Assembly (NCBI GenBank): GCA_011316305.1
Contig: SAUG01000004.1
Span: 1-64,000 of the forward strand
Length of the DNA stretch: 64,000 nt
Reading direction: 5' to 3'
From: Rusavskia elegans
Taxonomy: Eukaryota; Ascomycota; Lecanoromycetes; Teloschistales; Teloschistaceae
Made by a program: the position numbers and the translations under genes. A model generated the notes under the pieces. That model made no database searches. It was not told where the DNA came from and saw only the letters and a program-made list of their open reading frames with translations. Positions 1 to 12,634 of this stretch are shown one piece after another (the first letter of the stretch is position 1; each line of letters starts with the position of its first letter).

Positions 1-789
1 GGGGGGGGGAGGAGGAGGGGAGATTATACGGCGGAGCTGCATGCGGAGTAGAGTTATGCCCTAGGGCGTGGATTCTATAATGGGCAGGGCGTGGCGGCAG
101 GCCGGGTCAAAAAACATGAAAGAGGGGAAAATAAAAGGAGAAAACAAACGAAAGAAAGATGTGCGCCGTTCTCCAGACACAAAACCAATGTAGCCACAAA
201 TGCTCAGCTCAGCAGTCGAAGTACCTCCAAGCTCCAGAGTCCAGAGAAAGGTCGAAAAAGAACCTTCGACCTTGTCCTGGAGGAGAAGAAATAGAGTCGA
301 GTCGAGATAAATGCTGAACTTTGAGAGGTGCTAGGAACTGTAAATGAGAGACTTGGGTGGTTGAGAGGGGTTAGGAGTTGGGAAGGATCAGGAGTTGAGG
401 GATGTTAGGCATTGAAAGCTGTTTGGAGTTAAGAAGTGCCAGGAATTATGGCCTGGCGTTGGGTATCTAAGGAGTTTATATCTTCTTCGAAAATTTTGGA
501 CTTGAGAAGGGAGCTCTGTATACTGTAGCAAAGAAAGAACTGGACTCTGTATCACCTGAAGAATAGGACCGATCAGATATGGATGCATCCTTACATACTG
601 TAGATGCCAGTTTGCGTATATCGTCGAGTCTTGGAAGGAAGTGTCTTCCTTACAACGATAGAAGAAGTCAGAAGATTGGAAGGACTGTGACACCACTCTG
701 GTCTGTTTCCTTAAATGGTACTGTATGCTAACCGAAAGTGAACAACCTTACACAGTTTTTGAACGCTCCTTGCATACGAGTATCTGGGT
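1..789. other. no supported gene; G-rich edge
   Basis: The window opens with a G-run and purine-rich sequence, followed by 3' flanking sequence of the amidase gene. The two open frames here (91-294 plus, 388-696 minus) have no recognisable domain, no splice structure and low-complexity composition, so I do not call them. Nothing else is seen. Confidence 0.5.
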
Positions 790-3126
790 TTAATCTCTCA
801 TCATCTGTTGTTTTAGAATAGGCTCATGGGTTGTCTTTTCCATCGCAACCTTGAATGCAGTAGGCCCAGTTTCGACGCTAGCCTCCGTCCCAAGCACGTC
901 ACGAACAAGTTCAGCAAGCTTGACATCACTCCCTTTGGTTCCGATGATGCCTATAGCAGCTGGCAGCCATTCTTTGTGCATGGTAATCTTTGAGATGAAC
1001 GAGGTCTGGCCAACTATTCAAGCAAATCAGTGAGTGCTCTCTTTTTTTTTGGGTTGATGGTCTCGAAGTGAACTTACCTGGAACAATTATTTCAGGTGCT
1101 CCAGCGTAGGGTGAGAGGCTGTAGATGAAGAACCCAATGCCAGTAAAGCCCGGTGCCGATCCAGGATATTTGTCTCTGTAATCGGGCTTCCCCGTGCTCC
1201 ATGGCACGACAAAAATTGTATCTGTGCAGCCGTCTTTCGAAGGTGGCATGATACTCTTTTCCCACCAGGATCTAAATATCTTAAGTTGCTCAAAGCCTTT
1301 CGCTTGTTCTTCTTTTGTGATCGTAGGGCTATAGTCTCTGTATCTCGGTCGTCAGATCCATTAATGTAGCCCCATGCGTGCCTTGCTCACCTTTTGAATT
1401 GCAGTTGGGGGTTCACAACCGCAGCTCTCCCAAACTTAGATTGGTAGTCCTCGAAAAATTTCTCCATGAAGCTAGACCATTGATCTCGGTTGGCCGCCCA
1501 TTCGAACACATGCTCAAAGTGCTCGGCGAGGGCAAGGTCCGTCTCGACCACCTTTGTTTTTTGCCACGTTTCCTCAAGACTGATCCTAGTTCTCTGAATG
1601 CCAAGATGAAGTTCTAGTTTGACGACGAATGCCTCGAAGACTGCTTGAGATTCTTCATGCTCCACGGGCCAATAGTCTGTTGGGTATAAGATCTTGACCG
1701 GTTTCTGTTATTTTGAGTCAGCAGAATCTTGGCATGTACACTCGCAATACAGCTACGCACCTTCTTGCACTCAGAATCTGTTGCTGAGTGGTAGAGCGCT
1801 CTCGATAGCTTCGCAAAATCTTCCGCGTTCCTCGCAAACCCTCCAACAGTGTCAAAGTCGCTAATAAGGCATTATTTCAGTGAAATACTCTTGTTGACTG
1901 GGGAATACTTACCCGGAGTAAGGAATGATGCCATCACAACTTGCCGCGCCAAGGGAAGGCCGCATCCCGAAGATACCTTGCACTGTGGCAGGGTCACGAA
2001 TACTTCCAAGAGCTGTTGGACGTGAGTATCATACAGTATTGTCGGAGTTTGGGGCTTACTGTCTGTCCCTATAGTGAAATCAAGCCATTTGTATGTTGCA
2101 ATCGCAGCCGCGCTTCCTGCACTACTTGCGCTTGGATCTTGATATCCATCGGCTCGTGGATTGAATGGAGCATGGTAATCAACCCAGTCACTTGTTGCCC
2201 ACTCGGTATCAGCAAACTGTGTGGTCTTCAGCTTGCCCACTATAACAAAGCCAAGCTCTAATAACTTATGCACCACGGCTGCATTTTCGATACGAGGCCC
2301 GTAGAGCTGAGTATAGGCACGAGACGACGCCCCAGTGCGAAGGCCTTTCAAGTCGATGATATCCTTGATTCCAATTCGGTAGCCAGCGAAAGGCTGTGTT
2401 TCTGTTTTAGTAAAGGAAAGGCGAGATGGCACGGCAATCGTGAGAGTAGAAGGATAGGTCTCGCCATAGGCAGCTGCATCAAGAGACCTGTACCTGAAAC
2501 AATGTCAGAGGAATTGCATTCCACATGCACAACAGAGCCGAGCTTACTGGAAAGGATCGCTAGACGGGACTGTAGCGACAACGAAAGCCCCAGATGTGTC
2601 CGGATACAGCCTGTAAGATGCGTGCAGGTTTCCCTGTTCTAAGAAATAAGGGCCCTCGGGGTATTTCGTCGATTTGTTCGAGACATGGATGTAATTAATT
2701 TGCTGGTTTCCATACTGCTCCAGAAGTTCCTTTGCATCAGGCTGCAGTGAAGTTTCAAAACTGTCTGATTGCACCACGAGAGTTTTCAGATATCTCTTCG
2801 ACCAGACATCGTCAGAGCGTTCAAACCTGGCAATAGTGTCGAGGAGAAAAGTCGTCGATATGTCAAGATCTCCAACCGTCATGACGGTGCAAGGCTCCCG
2901 GACCTGCCCCTGGCCGATGGGATCGCCGGTCTTCCGCAGTTAGCACGGATCCGATTGCTGGTGAGGATACTTAGGAGGAAACGGCATATACCTCTGGCGT
3001 ACTGTGCATATAGTACGCAATATCATTGAACCTGATTACCGTCGAGGCATATGTGTCCTCGGTCATGGCTCCGACCAAGCATCTAAGAATGGCTGTGGCA
3101 AGGAGGGGAGGAGTCAGAAGGCGCAT
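790..3126 (-). CDS. secreted amidase-signature family enzyme, 8 exons
   Basis: An amidase-signature hydrolase, a family that cleaves amide bonds with a Ser-cisSer-Lys triad. Eight exons join in frame: 3126-2992, 2930-2548, 2493-2060, 2012-1913, 1860-1761, 1704-1391, 1337-1078 and 1013-790. All introns are GT...AG and 47-64 bp, giving 649 residues. Residues 1-20 look like a signal peptide. Residues 46-190 form an N-terminal domain of the kind fungal relatives carry. The amidase core follows: [10 protein letters not shown] (Lys about 216), the Ser/Gly stretch DPSASSAGS (about 292-300) and IGTDTLGSIR with the nucleophile Ser about 321. The usual GTDTGGS reads GTDTLGS, one Gly replaced by Leu, but the triad positions are present. 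The start was chosen because it opens the signal peptide; an earlier in-frame Met at 3183 exists. Specific substrate is unknown. The gene is divergent from the NLR gene. Confidence 0.9.
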
Positions 3127-3551
3127 TTCAGATGGTGACCGGAGGTTGCGCTGGCGACAAGATGGGCTAATATTGTATTGCAAGACCGGGGACTTGCAAG
3201 AGCCGCTCGCTGTCTCCTAGTGATCCAGGCAGCAGGTATGTCACCGTATGTGTGATTTTGTAAGGTATGAATCAATTGATTCCAGCCCAGAGAGAAACCC
3301 TGGCCCAAATACTAAGCTATTACATAATGCGACTGTGGGCGGAGGTGTTGCCTGCCACTTGGCTCGTTGACACGAAGAAAATGCATGGTCCCACCGGGAT
3401 TGGATTACTGTACTGCGCTGTACTGTATCAATTGCTAGGATCATATTTAGTAAGAACATAACTACAGCGCAGTCTGACCTGGACCGAATGGACAACGACA
3501 ATCTGCTTTCCGTACCTTATTAATCGGTAGTGCATCACGGCCACCTCTAGC
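3127..3551. promoter_or_regulatory. amidase upstream region
   Basis: Non-coding sequence between the amidase start and the MITE, presumably the amidase promoter and originally part of a shared divergent promoter with the NLR gene. No defined motif is recognised. The 9-bp sequence acctctagc ends it at 3543-3551 and recurs at 4047-4055 as a target duplication. Confidence 0.35.
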
Positions 3552-4046
3552 CGTTGTGTCTTCGGAGCGCAACAATAGAGCGCAACAATTTAGTGGCGCA
3601 ACAATTTGCCACCTACCACGAACTTTGCAGGCCTACAAAGCCACTACTACCACCTCTTTTAAAAATTCTAAAGAGTGCAATCTTTAGAGGTTAATCTATC
3701 CTAAAATTCTGCTTCTTCACAATTCTAATCTACCTGCTTACCTGCTGGTTAAATCAGGTACTGGCCCTTAAGGCCCTTCGAATAATCTTGGCGGCTCCGC
3801 TGTAAGGCTAGCACGCCAAGACCTCTGATAGTAGACCTTTTAAGAAATTTATCGGTTTTATACGGTCGCAGAACTATTTCCTTACTGCTACTAAGTAAGC
3901 TTGACAAGCCCTATAATCTGCACTTTTCAAAACCCTGAAAGGAGGTGGTGGTGGTAGCTTTGTAGGCCTGCAAAGTTCGTGGTAGGTGGCAAATTGTTGC
4001 GCCACTAAGTTGTTGCGCTCTATCGTTGCGCTCCGAAGACATAACG
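3552..4046. mobile_element. Mutator-like MITE, ~106-bp TIRs, 9-bp TSD
   Basis: A 495-bp non-coding element. Its left arm (3552 to about 3657) is matched by the reverse complement of its right arm (about 3941-4046). Both start CGTTRTGTCTTCGGAGCGC. The roughly eight differences between arms are all transitions. The direct repeat acctctagc flanks it exactly (3543-3551 and 4047-4055). Long TIRs with a 9-bp duplication are typical of Mutator-like elements, and it is too small to encode a transposase. It lies in the divergent promoter between the amidase and the NLR gene. Confidence 0.8.
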
Positions 4047-4164
4047 ACCTCTAGCAGAATGACCGCCTGTGATATCATCGCGGTCCCCCTCAGCGACCCG
4101 CAAAGACTCTCGGAAGTGAAGTATGCTTGAGTTTGACATCCTTATGACCGCGACTGGAGGCTGA

Positions 4165-7100
4165 GATGGTAATAGCATTATCGTGGTGCCCGATTTCGCG
4201 AAAGATGGCACGCAGCCTGACAACAGCCAGGATTGGGTCAACTCCATGATGCCACCTGATGGAACTCAGGCTCAGATTTTGCGCTTCGAATATCGAATTT
4301 CCTTGAACGGTCTGTCTATTTGGCACCAGCTAAGCCAAAATGGTGATGACTTACTACGCATCTTCCGCCGCGAGGCAGGGAGATATCAGGTATGCTCAAA
4401 TAGGCTATTTGATGAGTGATATGCTTTACTCATTCTCTTCAACGTGAAGATGCTAGAAAAGCCAGTAGTAGTAATCGGATACGGGTTGGGCGGTCTCATC
4501 GTCAAACGAGTACGTTATCATCCGAAGCTCTCCACGGCTTCATCCTACTTACTTCTCGGGAGGCTCTAAGTGTACTCTCTGATCCAGCTATGTCTGCTGA
4601 GCCAACCATGCAAGTGTTCACCAGGGACTTCTTGAACATCATCGCTGGTGTTATTTTCTTCGGCACTCCACATACAAAGATCAAGGAGCCCAAGCAGTGG
4701 TGTCGATTAACACAGTTATTGAAATTCGCAGCAAAACTTCCAAAGCGATTTCTTGCACACTCCGAAGCAGATGCAATAGATGCAGCTATCATAAGCGAAG
4801 ACTTTGAACAGTCGGGACTCGAAGCTCGTGTACTCTCAATCTATGAGACCAGACCTACAATAACAAAGTCAACTCGATGGCTGCGGAAGGAAGCGGCTAT
4901 GGTCAGGGTTGATATTTTCCTGTCAGCAAAACATTGCTGACGACCGCTTCAGCTAGTAGATAAGTCCTTTGCCGAAACTTGGGCTAAAAAGGAAAAATTA
5001 CTGGGTAACGATACCTCTCACGAGACGGTGGGTATCTTTCGCCAGGGATCAGCCATCCACCAAGAAGTTGGACTTCTTTTGATGTTTGCGCTTAGCATGC
5101 GAAGGGACGACATGACCGCAAGTGCGATTCAAGGTAAGGCATCTTCGTCCACAACCGCGCTTTAGTTGTCTTGGCCATGTTGACGACAATAAGGAGCAAA
5201 CTTTGCCAATCAGATGGAACTCTGGGAGGACTCGATTTCACAAGTTTCAATGAATCGCGAACGCAATTGTATGACGATCTCCATGTTCCATTCTAGATGT
5301 GTGTCCACTGACAATGTGCCTCATTAGACTCCTCTGACGGCGCAAATTTCGGATCAAGTCTGGCTTCAAACTTCGATGTCGTTCCTTCCAACAACATGGG
5401 CGAATATGTTGACCATGAGCCTGAGTCAAATATATGGCCATGTTACTCGTGGGAGGGAATTGAGGAGGTGCGGAATTTCATCGGACGCGATGATATTTTC
5501 GAAGCGATCGATGAATGTTTCTTCAAGGCGACAGCCTCAGAAACGACCCTCTCTCCGTTCAATGTTCAAAGTCTACCATGCTGCTGCATCAGTGGTCTCG
5601 GTGGAATGGGCAAAACGCAAACGGCGATTCAATACGCAATCTCACGACGACAAAAGTTTGATGCAATCTTCGTCATTCATGCCAACAATAATGTCAAGCT
5701 TTCGGAAACATTTCACAGAATCGCTCCCACTCTTGGTCTTATAGACGATGCGGACGAGGGAGGGAAGCCGAGTGAGGAACCAGACTTCGTCGTCAATCGG
5801 AGTAAGGCGTTGAAATGGCTATCATGTCCGAAATTCTCCCCCACGGCTCTGAGCAAGAGATCGAGTCTCGAGGACACAATCACTCGTAAGCCCAATTGGC
5901 TTCTCATTTTCGACAATGTCGAAAATGCCTCTATTTTAAGATATTATTGGCCTTTTGGAGATGTTGGTTGCATTCTATTGACGACTCGGGACGCTAGGAA
6001 TAGCAATTATCTCCAGTCGCAGAGCCGTGTAACTCCTATATATCTGGACAGGTTGGGCACAACCTTTGCATCAAATCTGTTGCTGCAGCTCAGCTATAAG
6101 GATCCGAGTACAAGTAACACCAATGATGCTTCCGCCATTGTTGACAAACTTGGAGGTCTTCCTCTCGCAGTTGAACAGGTTGCTGCCTACATCCACCGAA
6201 AGTGTATGACGCTGGGTGAGTTTCTGGATCTGTACAACAAGACGTTACTTGAAAGACCGAAAGACGATATAGGCATTGTCTCCTGGAGTCATGAGATCGT
6301 TACGTCATGGGCGATGGATGGTCTGAGCACCGCAGCAAGCTCCTTGATTCGGATATACTCCTTCATGGACCCGGACGGCATAAAAGACTCGGTCTTATCT
6401 AAACCTCAACTGGAAAACCTTCCCCAAGACTACCCAGCCGAAGAGCTTTCCTACATAGACACTCGCGGGGAGTTGCTGAAAAGCTCACTGATTAGGGTAA
6501 ACATGGGCGAAACTCCTGCCATTGTACGAATGCACCGATTAGTTCAAGACATTGTCCTAGCCAGAATGACAGCTCTTAAGCGGATCGAAACTTTCACCTT
6601 TGTTGTCAGTGTCATCTTTGAAGCTTGGCCCTTCACTGAGAACAGCTGGGATCATCAAGCTGGATTATGGCCAACCCAGGAGGCTTTACTCCCACATATT
6701 TTTCGATTGGCCCATATTACGGCTGCGTATGATTTCAGTGGTCTCGAACTCTCACTGAAGCGGAAGTTTATAACATTACTCTCGAGTGGCGGATGGTGAG
6801 CACACTGCTTTAAGACTTCGATATTCTTTGGACTGATCAATCCTTTAGGTACCGTCAAGAATGTGGCGACTTCGATTCCGGAATTCCTCTCTTTGAGCTT
6901 GGCATAGAGATGTGCGCAAGCTCACCCGAAGATTTCTTGGATCTTCGGGCTGATCTCTCCTTCGGTCTCGGTGGTGCGACTTGTGACACCAACAGATGGC
7001 CCGAGTTTCTTGTGCACGCACTGGAACAACTTGATTATCGCCTTCGTTCGGACCTTGCCAAAGGGAGTCCCCCAACCTCAAACACAGCAATCGCGTATAG

Positions 7101-7881
7101 CGAGCTCGGTCTTGCCCAGACTCTTATGAAACAATATGAAGAAGGAATCCTCAATTGTGAGAAGGCAATCGAAATCTACAAAGTTCAACCGGATGTCATT
7201 GGTGGTTCCTTTTCTCCTGCTTTTCCCAACCTTCATCATGCTCTGGCGCTGGTCGGAGCTGGGCGGCCACAAGGAGCTGAGGAGGGTTTATTGAGGCTTA
7301 TTCAATGGCACGAAGTCCGTTTTGGTTCCAGTCATACAGAATTCAAGTAAGCTCAAGCCGATCTACACACATATATAGTCCACTACTTACCAGATATAGA
7401 CTTGGCTACGCATGGCAATGTTGCGGGCTCATCTATGCTCGAACCGGCCGCCAGGACATGAGTATTGAAGCGTATTTCAAGGCTCACGTTAACTACAAAG
7501 CTACCGTCGGCCCGTTATACCACCGAAGCGGAAATGTCTGTGGAAAGATCGCAGAGTATTACTCATCGTTGAATCAATTCGAGGCGGCAGAGTAAGCTAT
7601 GAAAGACTATAATTCACACCTAACATCTACTCACGAACTTTTCTAGTTTCTACTTCGACGAAGCAGAAGAGGCATATACTGGGCAGTCCCATTACAAACC
7701 GGAACTCGCTCGGCATTACTTCATCAAGAGCCAGACATTTCAGCGTCGTGGTGATGAAGAAGGGGCCAAAGACATGCTCCAAAAAGCACAAGAGCTCTAT
7801 GACGCGATCGTGCCTGACCATGAGAGAGCACCGCTATCTCTCGATGTTCTCAATGGCATAGTTGCGCCCTGGGTATGGTGA
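4165..7881 (+). CDS. NLR-like protein: hydrolase-like N-domain, NB-ARC, TPR-like repeats
   Basis: A fungal STAND/NLR architecture, a class associated with non-self recognition and heterokaryon incompatibility. Supported exons: from about 4165 to 4389, 4450-4509, 4563 to 4901 or 4907, 4953-5133, 5194-5268, 5328-6795, 6849-7346, 7400-7591 and 7647-7881. The last six stay in one frame, and the total is about 1,090 residues. The N-domain (about 1-250) resembles SesB-like alpha/beta hydrolases, with GVIFFGTPH conserved. The nucleophile elbow reads GYGLGG (about 85-90), so the expected Ser is Gly. The NB-ARC part has RNFIGRDDIF, P-loop GLGGMGKT (about 383), Walker B LLIFDN (about 485), GGLPLA and MHRLVQD (about 694). 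The C-terminal ~330 residues are helical and TPR-like. No convincing ATG opens the first exon. An ATG at 4059 reads 23 codons and cannot be spliced in frame with GT...AG, so the 5' end is undetermined or damaged. Confidence 0.85.
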
Positions 7882-9631
7882 TCTGCACGGCCCCGCCTGA
7901 ACGGTCTCTCGGCTCTTTTCCAAACAAACGTGAGCACGTGTCGAGCCCATTGAATATAGAATAGTATCAGAGATATGCATCCGATCGGTACGAGCACGAC
8001 GAATGGGAGCCACATATGTTGCGAACCTGTTCCTAGCTCTTTCACATTCATACCAAATAACGTGAATACTAGCGAGAGCGGTAGAAACAGGTATGCCAGC
8101 ACCGTTAGTCTCCTCTGGTCATCTGCTCTCTGAATAGCTTTCTGCGATTCCCGGAGCATCGCGCCGGTGATAATCGCGCTCTCGGTCGTTGTGCAGAGAG
8201 CGCCAAGACTCTCCGCACGAGCAAAGAGCTCATTGAAGTCATCCAGAATGGATTTCAGCTCATTCGGAGCTCGAGGCTGCTGGGTATGTGCAGGTGAAGT
8301 AGCAGGACTCGGGACTCCTGCATCGTAGTCGGACGAGCCGCGAGTTTTCAAAAATATGATGTTCTGCTTCAATCGCTGTTCGTGGTCCTCCGAGAGAGCC
8401 CTGACACACCTGAGCGTGCTGAGCACCAAATCCATTTGTTCTTCACTTGCTGGATCAAGCTGTTGGTCCCGGATGAGGCCATTAAGCCGGTTGAGAAACT
8501 GACACTCGGATGCTGTCACGAGCCTGAATAGTTCACACATCAGACCGATGACGTCTCGTTGCTCGGATGGGGGGTTAAGTGACATTCCGAAGTAAAATGG
8601 CAGAAGAGAGGCAACGTGACATATTGAGTTGAGCAGCGCGGGATCGTTTTGCGTAGGGACTTCCGGATGTGCGACTTTAATGTTTAGTTTTGGTGGTCTC
8701 GGAACAATGACTGGGATTGGTGTGATGCCCGGGTCGTCTCGACTAAACCAGGGTGGCCCATCTTGGTGGTTCATTTCCAGGCCAGTATCCAGTAGAACGA
8801 CCACTGTGACCCTTTAACTTTTGCGCTTCAAGATACAGAATTCTAAAGCATACCTATTTGACCGCCGTTCTTTTTACTTCTTGTGAAGAGTGAGATTTCG
8901 TGCTCAACCAAGAAGAGCCGGTTGCTTAGAGTCGAGAATCTGCGGACAACAGTTTCGCCACACGCTGCCTTGCCCGAGATTGATTGCTGATTCTTTCTAG
9001 CAACATTCGAGTCCTTCTCATGGCATTTTCTGACCTGACTTGTAGCGAGCGAATGCGACCGAGTATACAGCGACGGAAGGACAAGCGTCAGCATCTCGGT
9101 GGCTGCCGATGGCAACGACGGCAAGTCCGAATAATCATGGCCGGAAAGATATCGGAGATGCCGCCGAAAGAACTCTGGGTCAATCTTATATTTGGTTCCG
9201 ACTGCTCCTATCCATGCTGGAGACAACGAGCCACGCACAAACACTATTTGATCCGAATTTGCCTCCGGTTGGGGAGAGTCTAAGAAGACCTGCAGGCCAT
9301 CGTCGAGGTTAAAATCATCTCGTCCCATCGGGGTGCCATTCGAGAAGGTATGCACCACAACATGGATGAATTTTTCGCTGTGCCGATTAGGGAGCTGTTG
9401 CGGTTTGGTAAAGCCTCCATTCCGCACTTGTTGGCTGCTTACAGGAGCTGTGGAAACATAGCGTGCGAGGGATTGATATTGAACTCGTGTGTAAAGCTCC
9501 GGTAGCAGAGGTGTTTGTGAGAGCTGACTGAGCGTAGCACCATATGTCTCGTGTCTCCGGTTCTGCTGCCCGGCTGGTCCTTCAGATGCGCCGGTTGCAA
9601 CCGTTCTCGGATGCGTCGACGTGTACGACAT
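7797..9631 (-). CDS. CorA-like metal-ion transporter protein
   Basis: A member of the fungal CorA-like group, membrane proteins related to Mg2+ channels. Two exons, 9631-8854 and 8803-7797, are joined by a 50-bp GT...AG intron and give 594 residues. The N-terminal soluble part has the family's RGSLSPAWIGAVG and DPEFFRRHL segments. Near the C-terminus are two hydrophobic helices (about 490-509 and 524-543). The first ends in the diagnostic Gly-Met-Asn (about 510-512, in LFGMNV). A basic tail follows. The start ATG at 9631 is the first in the frame; the open frame extends upstream only with non-ATG codons. The stop lies 84 bp inside the last exon of the convergent NLR gene. Ion specificity is not shown by sequence, and many fungal members are uncharacterised. 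Confidence 0.85.
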
Positions 9632-10150
9632 TTTGGGCGACGATATGTGTTCTCTGCGGCGACGGGTGTGACGGCCACTGCGTTGACTGCACGACGTTCT
9701 CTTATTTTGAATGAATTCAGTGGACAGCACTGTCACACAAGCTATTTAAACCTGTGGCGAGAGTCAATGAATATCGAAATGCTTGCAAATCCGGCATAAG
9801 ACCATGACGCTGTACTAGAGCATCGCAACACCAGAACCTGCTTGAACATAGGAGTGCTTGGTAGTAGGGAAAATTAAGAGTACTCCCAGAGGGATCCAAA
9901 ATCAACCTCAGCCAGGGGAAGGGGCTATGTAAAAGCAAGTATGGCGTCGAAGGTGCTAGAAGCAAAGTGCTAGGGGAACACTTGTTTATCCCTGCATCCA
10001 AGTGGGCGTTGATAAGTTATTCGATGAGCAACTGAGACATTATGGACGTTCAGGTCTGGTGGCTGATCCTCGGCGCCAAAATACTCGATTCCCCTATTAC
10101 TACGCGCGCACCCCGGACATAAGCTTACGATTCTACCGCAAAAAAGCGAT
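9632..10150. other. intergenic, border of AT-rich block
   Basis: CorA-like gene upstream region with balanced base composition and no recognisable gene. Composition changes abruptly at about 10,150, where CpA/TpG-containing sequence gives way to TpA-rich sequence. Confidence 0.5.
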
Positions 10151-10628
10151 ATTTCAAACACAAATTAAACAACGAGTTTAAAAGATATTAGCTTACTTCT
10201 CTTTTTATAGCGATATTTAAAATAAATTAATTGTTTTAATTAAATTTAAATATATTATATTTTTTTTACTTCGTATTAAAAATAAATATTATTAAAGCGA
10301 ATATACTATAGATAGATTGATTATTTCGATACGAATTCCCGTCGGTATTTTAGAAATCCGATTCGAATTTTAGCGAATCGATTTAATCCGATCCGTTAAA
10401 CGGTTTAGATCGATTTCTAATATTAGAATTAAAAATCGAATCGAATTATAAAATAGAAACCGATAGAAATCTAATCCGATTCGATTTATAATTATATTAA
10501 ATAGTCGAATATAAAAGTAATTATAGATAATATAATATAGTAATATATTTTATTTAATACTAGTTTATATAATAGTATTTTATAAATCGTATTATTTTTT
10601 TATAAACTGTTTTATAGATATATATTTC

Positions 10629-11588
10629 TAAACCGATCGTCGAATCGAATTTCGAATCCGAATTAACTAATTCGATCCGACCCGAATCGAATTAGATTTT
10701 TTAACGGTTCGATCCGATTCGAACCCGGGTCTAGACTGGCCATTTCGGGTCGAATTCCCGTCGAACCGTCGGAAACCCGAACCGATTTTAGCGGGTCGAA
10801 CCGGTTCGACTTACTAAATAGTCGGGTTCGGATCGAATTCGAATTAAATTTAAATATCTATTAAATCTTTTTATTTAATTATATAATAATATAATTTATT
10901 AAATAATTTATTAATTTATTATATATAAAAATAATATAATTAGATAATATAATTAATTTAACTAGGATCTTTTTAGCTAGCGTAGTTAATTAATTAGAAT
11001 TTTTTTAAATTATTCGTATAATTTTTATACTAGAATTATACTTTTATATTAAAGTTTAGCGCTAAAATCTAGTTTTAGTAGATCGGATCGGATTAGTTAA
11101 CCCGGGTTTAAAATTCGGTTAGATCGGATTATATTTTAGTTTAATCTAATTCGAATCGGGTCAAATTAATTAATCCGAGTTCGAAATCCGACCCGACGGC
11201 CAGTCTATCCGGATCGGATTCTATAATCTAATTCGATTCGTTAAAACGTAGAATTCTAGTATAAAAATATAATTCTAATATAGTTCTGGTGTAATTCTAG
11301 TATAGATATTAAAAAAATTATTTTAAAAAAATTTAATTAATTAACTATACTAGCTAAAAGCTTTTTAGTAAATATAAATATATTAATTTAAAAGATTATC
11401 TATTATAAATATTTAAAAACAATATATATATAGGTCTTTTATATATATAGAAAATTTAGCGGATATTCGAATATAATTCGAGTTCGATCCGGACCCGACC
11501 GTTTAGTAAATCGAACCGGTTCGATTTATTAAAATCGGATCGAATTTTCGATAGTTTAACGAAAATCCGATCCGAAGAAGCTAGTCTA
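10629..11588 (+). mobile_element. hAT-like MITE M0, interrupted by M1
   Basis: It starts taaaccgatcgtcg and ends agctagtcta, the terminal pattern of the MITE family, and its 3' half aligns by eye with 29,130-29,560 and 35,251-35,643. It is split by a second MITE at 10,732-11,207. Flanking 8-mers (tatatttc, taaatctt) agree only partly. Confidence 0.55.
10732..11207 (-). mobile_element. hAT-like MITE M1 (476 bp)
   Basis: Inverted copy of the MITE family nested in M0. It begins tagactggccatttcgg and ends gacggccagtcta. The flanking 8-mers cccgggtc (10724-10731) and tccggatc (11208-11215) differ only by C/T and G/A, as expected for an 8-bp duplication later hit by RIP. Confidence 0.7.
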
Positions 11589-12634
11589 TAAATCTTTTTT
11601 ATAAAATATTTAATATTTTAAAATTTATTATTAACTAATTATCGTTATATTTTCGATTATATCTCTAGATTTTATATTAACTTTTTAATAAACTAGACGT
11701 TTATCTATTAAATAATAAGATATTTAGTATAGATTATAGCTAGTTAGTTATCTATAAAAGATAAAAATAGTCGGATATATATAATAATATAGGAAAATAA
11801 TTATCTATTTAATAGAAAAGTATCTATATTTATTTCTATCGTATTTTATAAAATTATTAACGCGATATTTTATATTCTATCGATTTTTCTATTTATATAT
11901 ACGGCAGCGATATTAGTAAAGATTTCGCGATATAATCTAGCGAAAGTTACTTTAGAAATAAAATATTCGAAGTTCTTTTAATATCTATAGATTTTTCGAA
12001 AAACGACGGTTTTAAATTTCTATTTATATTTCTTTCGATAGATTATTAACTAAACTATCTAAAATATACTATTCGAAAATATTATCGGTTCTATAATATT
12101 ATAAAATATTCTTTTATCTTTTTCGATTTTATTTTCTCGAATCTTATTTATATTTCTATAGAACGAAATTAATCTTTTATCTAAAATGACTTTAGCGTTA
12201 TTATAAAGTTAATTATATTACTTTAATATTTTATTTCTATTTAAATACGTATATATTATATTTTACGCTACGATAAATAAAAGAAACGAAAGATTAATAA
12301 TAGAATAATATATAATACGCTACGGTATATAATATATTAATATTTTATTAAAAAAGTTTCCTTTATAGAATTTTTATCCGGGATTATAATAAAGTTATTA
12401 TATATATACGTTTTATTACCGTAGTTTTAATACGATAATAATAATTGTTATTTATATAGTAAAGAATTTTCGCAGTTAAAAAAAGTAGTTAAATAAGGTT
12501 TATAGCGTATTTAATCGTTTTTATTCTATTATATCCTCTATTTAATTACTATTCTTCTTCTATCTAGAATTTTCTTATACTAGTTCGAAATATATATAAT
12601 TATGAGCTACTAATATAGCTTTTAAAACTATCTA

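Noticed and set aside
91..294. 67-codon plus-strand frame
   Set aside because: Low-complexity Lys/Arg-rich reading in purine-rich sequence, no start context or domain.
388..696. 102-codon minus-strand frame
   Set aside because: No domain, no splice partners, lies in amidase 3' flank.
4059..4130. ATG at 4059 as NLR start
   Set aside because: Its 23-codon frame cannot be joined to the next exon in phase using any GT...AG pair; kept only as an open question.
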